Part shown: positions 33,086 through 41,482 of the stretch, in pieces
How positions within the stretch are numbered: position 1 is the stretch's first letter
Layout of the letters: the number at the start of each line of letters is the position of its first letter
Assembly (NCBI RefSeq): GCF_006094695.1
Contig: NZ_CP035103.1
Coordinates: 62,001-126,000 of the forward strand
Direction: 5' to 3'
Length of the DNA: 64,000 nucleotides
Source: Kocuria rosea
GTDB taxonomy: Bacteria > Actinomycetota > Actinomycetes > Actinomycetales > Micrococcaceae
The notes under the pieces: model-generated
Seen by the model: the letters and a program-made list of their open reading frames with translations, nothing else
Told to the model about the DNA's origin: nothing
Database searches by the model: none
Made by a program: the position numbers and the translations under genes

Positions 33086-33448
33086 TCAGGCGACCGTGCC
33101 GGGGCGGCCGTTCTTCGCCACCACGCGCTCGCCGGCGAGCTGCCAGGCCGTCATGCCACCGCGGAGGCTGGCCGCCTGGTACCCGGCCATGGACAGCCGG
33201 CGGGCGGCGTTCGCCGAGCGGGCGCCGGATCGGCAGACCGTCACGACCGGCCGGTCCTTGGACAGCTCGCGCTGCCGGGTGCCGAGGGCGTCCAGCGGGA
33301 TGTGCCGGGCGGCCGGGGCATGACCCGCGGGGTACTCCTGGGCGGTGCGGACGTCGACGAGCACGGCCCCGCCGTCCAGGAGCTCCCGGGCGCGTGCCAC
33401 GTCCACGGTCTCGTAGGTGCTGCCGAAGAGTCGGCCGAGAAAGCCCAT
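33086..33448 (-). CDS. Rhodanese-like sulfurtransferase
   Basis: 120 residues, a single rhodanese domain. The catalytic Cys is in [32 protein letters not shown] is the domain's N-terminal signature. It carries sulfane sulfur as a cysteine persulfide, in detoxification or sulfur trafficking. A perfect CsoR/CstR-type palindrome lies 66 bases upstream, and rhodaneses are classic members of CstR (persulfide-sensing) regulons; no regulator gene is in the window. It converges with the AraC gene and is divergent from the old yellow enzyme gene. Confidence 0.9.
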   Translation of the reverse strand: MGFLGRLFGSTYETVDVARARELLDGGAVLVDVRTAQEYPAGHAPAARHIPLDALGTRQRELSKDRPVVTVCRSGARSANAARRLSMAGYQAASLRGGMTAWQLAGERVVAKNGRPGTVA

Positions 33449-33513
33449 GGCTCAGTTCTCCTTCGCGGTGGTCGAGAGGTTCGTGCCGCACCGGGCGGGA
33501 CACGTAGGCCTAT

Positions 33514-33531
33514 TATACCCCAGGGGGTATA
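33514..33531. promoter_or_regulatory. CsoR/CstR-type palindrome upstream of the rhodanese gene
   Basis: TATACCCC-AG-GGGGTATA is a perfect 8+8 inverted repeat with a 2-base spacer, the known form of CsoR-family operators (copper or persulfide sensors). It lies between the divergent rhodanese and old yellow enzyme genes. Confidence 0.8.
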
Positions 33532-33560
33532 CCTCCCACCAGCTGTGAGGAACGAGACAG

Positions 33561-33581
33561 CCGGAGTGCAAATAACTCCGG
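33561..33581. promoter_or_regulatory. Inverted repeat upstream of the old yellow enzyme gene
   Basis: CCGGAGT (33561-33567) and ACTCCGG (33575-33581) pair perfectly around the AT-rich GCAAATA. A TTGACA (33593-33598) follows. This could be the operator of a TetR- or MerR-type regulator encoded elsewhere, or a transcript hairpin. Confidence 0.45.
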
Positions 33582-33633
33582 GGGATCTCCTGTTGACATG
33601 GAAAGAACCAGTTCCCTGATGAAAGGCCTCCCC

Positions 33634-34719
33634 GTGCCGCACTCCACCCTGACCACCCCCGTCACCCTCGGCTCCCTCGAGCTGCCGAACCGCCTGGTCA
33701 TGGCGCCGCTCACCCGGATGCGCTCCGGCCGGGACGGCGTCCCCGGCGAGCTCAACGTGGAGCACTACACCCAGCGCGCCTCGATGGGCCTCATCGTCAC
33801 CGAGGGCACGTACCCGGACGTGGTGGGGCAGGGCTTCGCCTACCAGCCCGGCATTGAGACGCCCGAGCAGGTCGAGGGCTGGCGCCGGGTGGCCGAGAGG
33901 GTGCACGCCGCCGACGGCCGCCTGTTCATGCAGGTCATGCACGCCGGGCGCGTCACGCACCCGGACATCAACGGCGGCTCCCAGCCGGTGGCCCCGAGTG
34001 CTCTCGCGATCGAGGGGAAGACGCACACCTACCAGGGCAAGGCCGACTACCCCGTGCCGCACGCGCTGACCGCCGAGGAGCTGCCGGGCGTGGTGGAGTC
34101 CTTCGTCCGGGCATCTCGCAACGCGATCGAGGCGGGCCTGGACGGTGTGGAGATCCACGGCGCGAACGGCTACCTGCTGCACGAGTTCCTCGCGCCGGGC
34201 GCCAACCAGCGCACCGACGAGTACGGCGGCTCCCCCGAGAACCGCGCCCGCTTCGTGGTCGAGCTGGTCCGGGCCGTGGCCGAGGCCGTCGGTGCGGAGC
34301 GGGTCGGTCTGCGGATCTCGCCCGAGCACAACATCCAGGACGCCTGGGAGACGGACCACGAGGATGTCCGGGCCACGTACGCCGCCCTCGTCGACGGCAT
34401 CGGGGACCTCGGCCTCGCCTACCTCTCCGTGCTGCACAAGGAGCCGGCGGGGGAGTTCGTCCAGGGGCTGCGCACCCGCTTCGGCGGCGCCTTCCTGGCC
34501 AACAGCGGCTTCAGCGACGTCCCGACCACCCGGGAGGAGAGCGTGCAGCTGATCGAGGAGGGTGTGGCGGACGGCGTCGTCGTCGGGCGCCCGGCGATCG
34601 CGAACCCGGACCTGGCGCGGCGCTGGGCGGAGGGTCTGCCGGAGAACGTGCCGGACCCGCGGACCTTCTACACGCAGAGCGCCGAGGGCTACACGGACTA
34701 CCCGTTCGCGCAGGCCTGA
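33634..34719 (+). CDS. Old yellow enzyme family NADH:flavin oxidoreductase (alkene reductase)
   Basis: 361 residues from GTG 33634 (AAAGG seven bases upstream; ATG 33598 or 33619 would add 12 or 5 residues). An FMN enzyme of the NemA/XenA/OYE group that reduces activated C=C bonds, nitro compounds or N-ethylmaleimide with NAD(P)H. Motifs: [27 protein letters not shown] [15 protein letters not shown], and the catalytic/FMN site [18 protein letters not shown], then [17 protein letters not shown]. Its neighbour across the CsoR-like palindrome is the rhodanese, so both could belong to an electrophile or persulfide stress response. Confidence 0.9.
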   Translation: MPHSTLTTPVTLGSLELPNRLVMAPLTRMRSGRDGVPGELNVEHYTQRASMGLIVTEGTYPDVVGQGFAYQPGIETPEQVEGWRRVAERVHAADGRLFMQVMHAGRVTHPDINGGSQPVAPSALAIEGKTHTYQGKADYPVPHALTAEELPGVVESFVRASRNAIEAGLDGVEIHGANGYLLHEFLAPGANQRTDEYGGSPENRARFVVELVRAVAEAVGAERVGLRISPEHNIQDAWETDHEDVRATYAALVDGIGDLGLAYLSVLHKEPAGEFVQGLRTRFGGAFLANSGFSDVPTTREESVQLIEEGVADGVVVGRPAIANPDLARRWAEGLPENVPDPRTFYTQSAEGYTDYPFAQA

Positions 34720-34730
34720 GCCACTCCCCG

Positions 34731-34759
34731 CGTCCCGCCCGGCCCTGCCGGGCGGGACG
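34731..34759 (+). terminator. Hairpin terminator after the old yellow enzyme gene
   Basis: CGTCCCGCCCGGC (34731-34743) and its complement (34747-34759) form a perfect 13-bp stem with a 3-base loop. Confidence 0.75.
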
Positions 34760-34824
34760 TGGGGACCCTCGACGGTGGTCCGGGTCACGTCTTAGGGTGT
34801 CGGAACCGGCTGGGACCATGAACC

Positions 34825-36459
34825 ATGGCCGCCACCGCCGTTCCGCCGCGAAGCCTGGAGGACGCCCTCCGGGAGGAGACGGACCTGGCCGAGATCGGCG
34901 AGGAGTTCTCCGCCGGCGTGCGGGCCCTGGTCGAGGAGTCCCGCGCGGAGGCCCGGGCCGCGGGGCGCCAGTACCGGCTGCTCCACCGGCTCTGGCAGCT
35001 GCAGGAGGAGGCCCGGGAGCAGCGCTGGATGGTGGAGGCGCTCTGGATGCGCCGCGAGGCGGACCGGCTGGGCCCGCACTCCCTCGAGCCCGCTGAGCAG
35101 ACGGTGCGGGACGTGGCCGATGAGATCGGTCCGGCCCTCCGGCTCCCCGCGGGCACCGCGCTGCGCCGTGTCGAGGACGCCGTGCTGCTCGCGGAGTCCC
35201 TGCCCGAGGTCCTCGAGGCGCTCGAGCAGGGCCAGGTGGGCTTCCGGCAGGCGGGAGTGCTCGTCGAGCTGTGGCGCGAGCTGGTGTGGGACGCCGCCGG
35301 TCTCCCGCCGGAGCAGCGGGCGCCGGTCCAGGCCGTCCAGCGGATCGTCGACGAGCTGCTCCTCCGGGCCCATGGCAGCACCGTGGCCCAGCTGCGCGCC
35401 CTCGCCCGCCGACGCCGCGCAGGTCTGCTGCGGGAGACCGAGGAGCAGCGCCACCGGCTGGCGCTGCGGGACCGGCGCGTGTGGGTCGAACCCCGGGAGG
35501 ACGGCATGGCGCAGCTGTGCGCCCTCCTGGACGCGGCCACCGCGCACGCCATCCAGGACCGCCTCGACACGCTGGTCGACCGGGCGGTCACCGCGGTCCC
35601 GCCCGAGGTCCTCCCCGCAGATGTCGTGGCCACGGCATCGCCCGCGTCGTCCGCCGCGGGCGCCCCGGACGGCGGACCGTCGGATCCCACCGTCGGGGCT
35701 CCGGAGCGCCGCACGGTGCCCCAGCTGCGCGCCGACGTGCTGGTGGACCTCCTGCTCGACGGCGAGCCCGCCGACCTGCCCGACCGTCTTCGCGGCATCC
35801 GCGGGCACGTCACGGTCACCGTGCCCGCTCTCGCGCTCCTCGAGAACGCCGGGACGCTGCCCCCCGGTTCCATCGAGGGCCTGCCGCGCACTCCCCGCTG
35901 TGCGGAGCTGGAGGGCTACGGGCCCATCCCGGTCGGTCTCGCGGAGCGGATCGCGGCACGCGCGCCCTCCTGGTCACGGATCCTCACCCATCCCGTCACG
36001 GGGACCGTCCTGGACCGGGACCGCAGCACCTATGCCGTGCCCGCCGATCTCAAGCACCGGCTGCGAGCCAGGGACGGCACGTGCCGCTTCCCGGGCTGTC
36101 GACGCCGGGCGTCGCGGTGCGACCTCGACCACACCGTCGCCTGGGCGGACGGCGGCCGGACCTCGGCGGACAACCTCGCACACCTGTGCCGGCACCACCA
36201 CCTGCTCAAGCACCGGGACGGTCCGCTGGGCCGGTGGCGGGTGGAGCACGTGGCCCCCGAGCGCCCGGCCCCTGAACTGCACGACCACGGGGTGCTGGAG
36301 TGGACCTCGCCTGCAGGGCAGGTCCACCGGACCTATCCGCAGGAGCACCACCATCCGGTCCCGGAGCGCGCACCGTACTTCCTCGCGGTCCCCGCTCCGC
36401 CCTGTGCCCCGCGCGCCGCTCCTCGGCCTGGTCCGGCCGACGACCCGCCGCCGTTCTGA
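34825..36459 (+). CDS. DUF222 and HNH endonuclease domain protein
   Basis: 544 residues. The N-terminal and middle part (helical, Arg/Glu-rich; LAESLPEVLEALEQGQVGFR, AVQRIVDELLL) is DUF222. The C-terminal HNH nuclease domain shows CRFPGCRRRASRCDLDHTVA and NLAHLCRHHHLLKH, with metal and zinc ligands in place. These proteins are abundant in actinobacterial genomes in several copies; their role is unknown and they are not by themselves proof of a mobile element. A Pro-rich tail closes the protein. A TAGGGT hexamer at 34794-34799 may be its -10. Confidence 0.9.
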   Translation: MAATAVPPRSLEDALREETDLAEIGEEFSAGVRALVEESRAEARAAGRQYRLLHRLWQLQEEAREQRWMVEALWMRREADRLGPHSLEPAEQTVRDVADEIGPALRLPAGTALRRVEDAVLLAESLPEVLEALEQGQVGFRQAGVLVELWRELVWDAAGLPPEQRAPVQAVQRIVDELLLRAHGSTVAQLRALARRRRAGLLRETEEQRHRLALRDRRVWVEPREDGMAQLCALLDAATAHAIQDRLDTLVDRAVTAVPPEVLPADVVATASPASSAAGAPDGGPSDPTVGAPERRTVPQLRADVLVDLLLDGEPADLPDRLRGIRGHVTVTVPALALLENAGTLPPGSIEGLPRTPRCAELEGYGPIPVGLAERIAARAPSWSRILTHPVTGTVLDRDRSTYAVPADLKHRLRARDGTCRFPGCRRRASRCDLDHTVAWADGGRTSADNLAHLCRHHHLLKHRDGPLGRWRVEHVAPERPAPELHDHGVLEWTSPAGQVHRTYPQEHHHPVPERAPYFLAVPAPPCAPRAAPRPGPADDPPPF

Positions 36460-36520
36460 CATCCTGGAGGCGGGGCCCGGCCCCTGGACCCTAGACCTCG
36501 GTGAGACGGAGGAGCTGCCC

Positions 36521-36772
36521 GTGACCACCCCGTCGCCCAGCGAGGTGCGCTCGGTGCTGCTCGACCTGGTCCGCCGCCGCGGGTCCGGGAAGACCGTGTG
36601 TCCTTCCGAGGCCGCCCGCGCTCTGGCCGCCGAGGGCTGGCGGGACCTGATGGAGGACGTGCGTCAGGAGGCGTACCGGATGGCCGACGCCGGGCTCGTG
36701 GACATCACCCAGCAGGGCCGCGTGGTCGACGGCCGGACAGCCCGCGGGCCGATCCGCGTCCGACTCCGCTGA
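36521..36772 (+). CDS. DUF3253 family small protein
   Basis: 83 residues from GTG 36521 with GGAGGAG upstream. The protein is helical (SEVRSVLLDLVRRRGSGKTV, AARALAAEGWRDLMEDVRQE) and ends with a possible wing (GLVDITQQGRVVDGRTARGP), as in the DUF3253 family, which looks like a winged helix. It could bind nucleic acid, but no function is known. It lies between the HNH gene and an unrelated gene and has its own start signals. Confidence 0.75.
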   Translation: MTTPSPSEVRSVLLDLVRRRGSGKTVCPSEAARALAAEGWRDLMEDVRQEAYRMADAGLVDITQQGRVVDGRTARGPIRVRLR

Positions 36773-36790
36773 GCAGGGCGCGCGCCCGGG

Positions 36791-36796
36791 TAGCGT
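36791..36796 (+). promoter_or_regulatory. -10 hexamer TAGCGT (leaderless)
   Basis: TAGCGT ends seven bases before ATG 36804. Confidence 0.55.
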
Positions 36797-36803
36797 GGGG
36801 GTC

Positions 36804-37532
36804 ATGACGTTCCCACCCATCAGCGCCCTCCTCGGGTCCGCCGCCCGGGCGCCGTTCGTCCTGCTCAAGCAGTTCCGGCCCCAGCGGCCCATCCACTCGG
36901 AGGGCGTCGGGCTCGAGGGCGTCCTGATCCGCACGGGCGGCGGCACCAGTGGCATCCACTGGATCGACGAAGCCGGGGAGGATCCCGTGCGGGCCCGTTT
37001 CTCCCGCTCGATCGGCTTCCCGCAGGGGTGGCCGGACATCCTGGGCCTCGCCCTGCGCTGCCCCGTCCCGCCCTCCGGGCAGATGGAGGGCCGCAGCGAC
37101 GGCCGGGCCGACATCCTCCTCGCGACCGCCGGCGAGGGGCGGTTCTCCCGCTTCGTCCCGACCTTCCACCGGCACGTGCCGGACAGCGCGTTCGCCTCCT
37201 TCATGCCCTACCGGGCTCTCGGCGGCCCGGTGCTGGTCGCCGCCCACCCCGAGCCGCGCACAGAGCGCCTGCCGGCCCGCCCCGACCTCTTCCGGGCGTC
37301 GGTCGCCGCCGAGCCCTGGGTCCTCGGACTGTACTGGGCCACACCGCTCGGGCCGTGGCAGCGCTTCGGGACGGTCGAGCTCGGTCCCGGCGCGCCGTTC
37401 GAGGACGACGAACGGTTCGACCCCCTGCTCAACGTCCCCACGGGCGCCGAGAACTACGGGTGGACCTACCGGCTGCGGGAACCGTCCTACACCCTGGCCC
37501 GCGCCCCGCGGAGGCCGCTGGGCCGGGCGTAG
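36804..37532 (+). CDS. Conserved-looking protein of unknown function
   Basis: 242 residues from ATG 36804. I cannot name the family with confidence. It starts with a possible membrane-contacting segment (ISALLGSAARAPFVLLKQF) and continues with strand-rich sequence: HSEGVGLEGVLIRTG, SRSIGFPQGWPDILGLALR, RADILLATAGEGRFSRF and MPYRALGGPVLVAAHPEP. No signal peptide and no Cys-based motif. I have the impression of an actinobacterial family sometimes labelled phosphodiesterase, but see no catalytic motif to support that. Its stop codon forms part of the promoter of the next gene. Confidence 0.6.
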   Translation: MTFPPISALLGSAARAPFVLLKQFRPQRPIHSEGVGLEGVLIRTGGGTSGIHWIDEAGEDPVRARFSRSIGFPQGWPDILGLALRCPVPPSGQMEGRSDGRADILLATAGEGRFSRFVPTFHRHVPDSAFASFMPYRALGGPVLVAAHPEPRTERLPARPDLFRASVAAEPWVLGLYWATPLGPWQRFGTVELGPGAPFEDDERFDPLLNVPTGAENYGWTYRLREPSYTLARAPRRPLGRA

Positions 37533-37535
37533 AAT
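37530..37535 (+). promoter_or_regulatory. -10 hexamer TAGAAT of the ogt gene (leaderless), overlapping a stop codon
   Basis: TAGAAT uses the TAG stop codon of the upstream gene and ends six bases before ATG 37542. Confidence 0.6.
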
Positions 37536-37541
37536 CGGCCC

Positions 37542-38057
37542 ATGGCACTGAGACTGAGCCCGGCGCCCACCACCGCGACCGTCCGGCGTCACGCTCTGGT
37601 GGAGTCGCCCATCGGCCCGCTGGCTCTCGTGGAGGAGGCGGGGGCGCTCGTGGCCCTCTCCGTCGAGGGTGCACGCCAGGGACCGGTCCCCGCCTCCTTC
37701 GGGGCGCGCGACGACAGCCTCCTCCCGCACGTCCGCGAGCAGCTCGGCGAGTACTTCGCGGGACGGCTGCAGGAGTTCGACGCCGACGTCGTCCTCCACG
37801 GGACGCCGTTCCAGGTGCGCGTGTGGAACGCCCTCGCGCAGATCCCGTACGGCACGACCGGCACCTACGGGCAGGTGGCCCGCGCCGTCGGGGCACCCCG
37901 GGCCGCTCAGGCGGTCGGGGCGGCCAACGGCCGCAACCCCGTCAGCCTGCTGGTCCCGTGCCACCGGATCATCGGCGCCAACGGGCGGCTGACCGGCTAC
38001 GCCGGCGGCATGGAACGCAAGGAGTACCTGCTGCGCCTCGAGGGCGCGCTGCTCTGA
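37542..38057 (+). CDS. ogt: Methylated-DNA--protein-cysteine methyltransferase
   Basis: 171 residues. It repairs O6-alkylguanine by moving the alkyl group to its own cysteine in a suicide reaction. The active site is LLVPCHRIIGANGRLTGYAG; FQVRVWNALAQIPYGTTGTY is the DNA-binding part. It is the first of two such genes in the window. It has a probable leaderless promoter of its own and is followed after 33 bases by a small cupin gene. Confidence 0.95.
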   Translation: MALRLSPAPTTATVRRHALVESPIGPLALVEEAGALVALSVEGARQGPVPASFGARDDSLLPHVREQLGEYFAGRLQEFDADVVLHGTPFQVRVWNALAQIPYGTTGTYGQVARAVGAPRAAQAVGAANGRNPVSLLVPCHRIIGANGRLTGYAGGMERKEYLLRLEGALL

Positions 38058-38090
38058 ACCCGCACCGCTGACGCGCCACCAGGAGGACCC

Positions 38091-38441
38091 ATGACCCGCC
38101 TCGACGACCTCGCCACCGCCAATCTCACCAAGGCGCGTGCCTCCGGCGCCGGGCGCAGCGCGGAGCTCGTGGTCCACGACGGCGTGCTGCGGCAGACGAT
38201 GATGGCGCTGTGCGCCGGCAAGGAGCTCGCCGAGCACGTCTCCCCGCCCGCCGCCACCCTCCAGCTGCTGCGCGGCCGGGTCCGGGTGCTCAAGCGCGGC
38301 CAGCTCGCCGAGGAGCTCACGGCAGGGGAGCTGCTGTCCCTCACCGACTCCCGCCACTCGGTGGAGGCGCTGGAGGACTCGGTGTTCCTGCTGACCACCG
38401 TCTCCCGGCCCTCGGACGGCTACGACCCCCGGGTGGCGTGA
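38091..38441 (+). CDS. Small cupin-fold protein
   Basis: 116 residues. Cupin-like strand pattern: GKELAEHVSPPAATLQLLRG (motif 1 with one His), VRVLKRGQLAEELTAGELLS and TDSRHSVEALEDSVFLLTTV (motif 2 with a His). The usual His-X-His pair is reduced, so metal binding is uncertain. AGGAGG precedes the ATG. It follows ogt in the same direction and could be co-transcribed with it. Function unknown. Confidence 0.72.
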   Translation: MTRLDDLATANLTKARASGAGRSAELVVHDGVLRQTMMALCAGKELAEHVSPPAATLQLLRGRVRVLKRGQLAEELTAGELLSLTDSRHSVEALEDSVFLLTTVSRPSDGYDPRVA

Positions 38442-38456
38442 CCCGCGGGCTCCGGC

Positions 38457-39524
38457 TCAGAACGCGTAGCGGACGTCGCAGTACGGCAGCTTCTCGTGGA
38501 GCAGGTCCAGGAACTGCTCCAGGTACCGCTGCTTGTCCCGGAACCGGTACCGCACGTTGAGGGCCCCGTTCTGGGAGCGCTTGGTCTCCTGGAGATCCGG
38601 GCGCCACAGCACCTCCTCGGCCTTGGGGTGCCACTGCGTGTTGACCTCGTGGAGCTGGGCGTTGTGGGTCAGGAAGATGACCTCCGAGGCCAGCTGGTCC
38701 TTGGCCGCCGCGCTGAGACCGTCGTCGAGCTGCTCGAAGAGCTCGGCCCAGTCCTCCAGCCACGTGTCCGTGACGATCACCGGCGAGAAGTTCACGTGCA
38801 CCTCGTAGCCGGCCGCCACGAAGTCGTCGATGGCGGCGATCCGCTCCGGCACCGGCGTGGTCCGGATGTCCGTGAGCTTGGCCAGGTGCGCCGGCATCAG
38901 CGAGAACCGCACCCGGGTCCGTCCCTGCGGGTCCCAGTCCAGCAGCTCCCGGTTGACGTACTTCGTGGCGAAGGACGCCTTGGCCGTGGGGTGGCGGCGG
39001 AACAGGTCCACGAGGTCCTGCACGTTGTCGCTGAGCAGGGCGTCCACCGAGCAGTCGCTGTTCTCCCCGAGGTCGTAGACCCACGCGTCCGGGTCGCACT
39101 GGTTGGGCTCCGGCTTGGTGCCCTGCCGGCCGATGTGCCGGTCCAGGTAGCCGGTGATCTGCTCGATGTTGGCGAAGACCGTCACCGGGTTGCTGTAGCC
39201 CTTCCGGCGCGGGACGTAGCAGTAGGCGCACGCCATGGCGCACCCGTTGGCCGTGGACGGCGCGATGAAGTCCGCCGACCGGCCGTTGGGCCGCGCCGCC
39301 AGCGACTTCTTGACCCCCAGCACCAGGGCCTCGCGCTTGATCCGCACCCACCGCCGCGCGTTGGTCTCGTCCCCGTGCAGCTCCGGGATCTGCCAGTGGC
39401 TCGGGACCTCCACCAGGGTGGCGTCCGGCCACCGTTCGAGGACCTGCCGCCCCCGGGGCAGCTCGGCGGCGGCCGGCTCGTAGTAGATGCGGGTGATGTC
39501 GACCATGGACGGTTCCGGGGGCAT
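38457..39524 (-). CDS. Spore photoproduct lyase family radical SAM protein
   Basis: 355 residues from ATG 39524 (a TAGACT hexamer ends seven bases upstream; ATG 39506 is also possible). The radical SAM cluster motif is CAMACAYCYVPRR (CxxxCxYC). ITRIYYEPAAAELPRGRQVL at the start and HVNFSPVIVTDTWLEDWAEL fit the SPL family, which reverses UV thymine photoproducts using S-adenosylmethionine. The organism type is not spore-forming, so the substrate may differ. It converges with the cupin gene and shares the neighbourhood with ogt, which hints at DNA repair. Confidence 0.85.
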   Translation of the reverse strand: MPPEPSMVDITRIYYEPAAAELPRGRQVLERWPDATLVEVPSHWQIPELHGDETNARRWVRIKREALVLGVKKSLAARPNGRSADFIAPSTANGCAMACAYCYVPRRKGYSNPVTVFANIEQITGYLDRHIGRQGTKPEPNQCDPDAWVYDLGENSDCSVDALLSDNVQDLVDLFRRHPTAKASFATKYVNRELLDWDPQGRTRVRFSLMPAHLAKLTDIRTTPVPERIAAIDDFVAAGYEVHVNFSPVIVTDTWLEDWAELFEQLDDGLSAAAKDQLASEVIFLTHNAQLHEVNTQWHPKAEEVLWRPDLQETKRSQNGALNVRYRFRDKQRYLEQFLDLLHEKLPYCDVRYAF

Positions 39525-39531
39525 GCGGACG

Positions 39532-39537
39532 AGTCTA
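39532..39537 (-). promoter_or_regulatory. -10 hexamer TAGACT (leaderless) of the radical SAM gene
   Basis: TAGACT on the minus strand ends seven bases before the ATG at 39524. Confidence 0.55.
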
Positions 39538-39676
39538 GGAACCGCCACCGACAGCGGGCTCGCGGAGTCCTCCCCGGGAATGGACAGTGGACTTCACACC
39601 TGATGGCCGACAGGATGGCACCAAAGTGCGACCGCAACGACCACTCCGGCAGCAGCGACCACGAGGGAGTTCCTCC

Positions 39677-41176
39677 ATGAGATCCGTATGGCTCGACACG
39701 TACGAGGTGCCGTCCACCGCGACGGACCGGTTCGTCCCCGGCGCGCACTACGACACGGTGGTCGCAGGTGCCGGGCTGACCGGGCTGACCACCGCGGTGC
39801 TGCTGGCGCGTGCGGGCCAGCGGGTCGCCGTGCTCGAGGCGCGTTCCGTCGGGGCCGTCACCACGGGCAACACCACGGCGAAGCTGTCCCTGCTGCAGGG
39901 CACCACGCTTTCCCAGATCCACCGGCACCAGTCGGACGAGGTGCTGCGTGCCTACGCGGACGGGAACCGCGAGGGGATGGACTGGCTGGTCCGGTTCCTC
40001 GAGGAGCGCGGGGTCCCGTTCCAGCGCCGCGACGCCTACACCTACGCCACGACCTCGAAGGGCGCCTCCGCGCTGCGCAAGGAGCTCGAGGCCGCCCGCA
40101 TCGCCGGGCTGCACATGAACTGGACCCGGGACACCGGCCTCCCCTACAAGGTCTCCGGGGCCATCACGATGCCGGACCAGGTCCAGTTCCACCCGATGGA
40201 GGTGCTCGGCGCCCTCGTCGCCGAGCTGAAGGAGCACGGCGGCACGCTCGTGGAGGGGGTCCGGATCACCGGGGCCGGTGTCCGCTCACCCCTCTCGGTG
40301 CAGACCTCGCACGGCCCGGTGCGGGCCGACCGGCTCGTGCTCGCCACGGGCACCCCGGTCCTGGACCGCGGCGGGTACTTCGCGAAGCTCTCCCCGAACC
40401 GCTCCTACGCCCTGACCTACCGGGTCCCCGGGGCGCCGGGGTCCGTCCCGGAGGGCATGTACATCACCGCGGACAGCCCCACCCGCACGCTGCGCACCGT
40501 GCCGGTCGGCGGGGAGGAGCTGCTCCTGGTGGGCGGCAACGACCACGTGGTGGGACGGTCCGCCTCCCCGCAGGCGGCCGTGGACGACCTCGAGTCCTGG
40601 ACGCAGCGCTGGTTCCCGGGGGCCGAGCGCACGCACGTGTGGGCGGCCCAGGACTACGAGTCGGTCAACCTCATCCCCTTCATCGGCACCCTGCCCCGCG
40701 GCGGCGGCAACATCTATCTCGCCACCGGCTACAACAAGTGGGGGATGAGCAACGCCGTCGCCGCCGCGATCGCGCTGAACGCCGAGATCCTCGGCGGCAG
40801 CGTGCCGTGGGCCGAGACGCTGGGCCGGCGCATGACCTCGCCGTCGGACATCCTCACCGCCCTGCGCGTCAACGCGGGGGTGGGCCTCAACGCGCCCAAG
40901 GACTGGCTCAGGGCCGAGCTCAAGGAGCTGCCGGCCGGGACGCCCGCGGAGGGGCAGGGTGTCGTCGGACGCGAGCACGGCCGCCCCGTGGGCGTGTCCA
41001 CCGTCGACGGCACCACCTGCAAGGTCTCCGGCGTCTGCACGCACCTCGGCGGCGTGCTGCGCTGGAACGACGCCGAGCGCTCGTGGGACTGCCCCCTGCA
41101 CGGCTCCCGCTTCGCCGCCGACGGCTCCCTGCTCGAGGGCCCTGCCGTGAAGGACCTGCCTCGGGCCAGGCGCTGA
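39677..41176 (+). CDS. FAD-dependent oxidoreductase with C-terminal Rieske domain
   Basis: 499 residues from ATG 39677 with GAGGGA upstream. N-terminal DAO-type FAD domain (VVAGAGLTGLTTAVLLARAG, then TTGNTTAKLSLLQG). The C-terminus is a Rieske [2Fe-2S] domain with ligands Cys454 and His456 (CTHLGG) and Cys472 and His475 (CPLHGSRF). This fusion is known from GlcD/OrdL-like proteins with a Rieske tail, but the substrate is unknown. The TTGNTTAKLS motif is typical of this subgroup. It stands alone and is closed by a strong hairpin. Confidence 0.88.
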   Translation: MRSVWLDTYEVPSTATDRFVPGAHYDTVVAGAGLTGLTTAVLLARAGQRVAVLEARSVGAVTTGNTTAKLSLLQGTTLSQIHRHQSDEVLRAYADGNREGMDWLVRFLEERGVPFQRRDAYTYATTSKGASALRKELEAARIAGLHMNWTRDTGLPYKVSGAITMPDQVQFHPMEVLGALVAELKEHGGTLVEGVRITGAGVRSPLSVQTSHGPVRADRLVLATGTPVLDRGGYFAKLSPNRSYALTYRVPGAPGSVPEGMYITADSPTRTLRTVPVGGEELLLVGGNDHVVGRSASPQAAVDDLESWTQRWFPGAERTHVWAAQDYESVNLIPFIGTLPRGGGNIYLATGYNKWGMSNAVAAAIALNAEILGGSVPWAETLGRRMTSPSDILTALRVNAGVGLNAPKDWLRAELKELPAGTPAEGQGVVGREHGRPVGVSTVDGTTCKVSGVCTHLGGVLRWNDAERSWDCPLHGSRFAADGSLLEGPAVKDLPRARR

Positions 41177-41193
41177 GCCCGGTCCCGGACACG

Positions 41194-41231
41194 GCGGCGG
41201 CCCCCACCCGCAGAGGGGTGGGGGCCGCCGC
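41194..41231. terminator. Perfect 16-bp bidirectional hairpin
   Basis: Arms 41194-41209 and 41216-41231 (GCGGCGGCCCCCACCC and complement) lie between the converging Rieske oxidoreductase gene and the 73-residue gene. Confidence 0.85.
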
Positions 41232-41260
41232 GGCGTCCGGGGACGCGCTGTCCCGGGGAC

Positions 41261-41482
41261 CTACTTCTTGGAGGAGGTCTCCTCGAGCTTCAGCGCGACG
41301 CCGATCGCGAAGAAGGTCGGCGTCCACTCGCCCACGAACAGGCCCCAGCGGTCGGCCTGGGGCTTGGACTTGCTCTTGCCGAGGCTGGCCGCCCAGGAGA
41401 GGACGGACAGGCCGATGGAGGCGAAGCCCGCCGCGTAGGCGTGCTCGCTGCGGACACCAAGGTTCTGGATCGTGCTGATCAT
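41261..41482 (-). CDS. Small membrane protein of unknown function
   Basis: 73 residues with AAAGAGG before the ATG on the minus strand. Two hydrophobic segments (AYAAGFASIGLSVLSWAAS and LFVGEWTPTFFAIGVALKL) are separated by a lysine-rich loop (GKSKSKPQADR). It may be a two-helix inner-membrane protein with the loop inside. I do not recognise the family. A 16-base palindrome lies 25 bases upstream of the start. Confidence 0.7.
   Translation of the reverse strand: MISTIQNLGVRSEHAYAAGFASIGLSVLSWAASLGKSKSKPQADRWGLFVGEWTPTFFAIGVALKLEETSSKK

Noticed and set aside
34825..36459. DUF222-HNH gene as part of a mobile element
   Set aside because: No inverted repeats, target-site duplications or recombinase genes nearby; base composition equals the surroundings.
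41194..41231. Riboswitch or structured RNA
   Set aside because: A simple perfect stem between two converging genes is best explained as a two-way terminator; the same applies to 10125-10182, 49691-49726 and 55818-55862.
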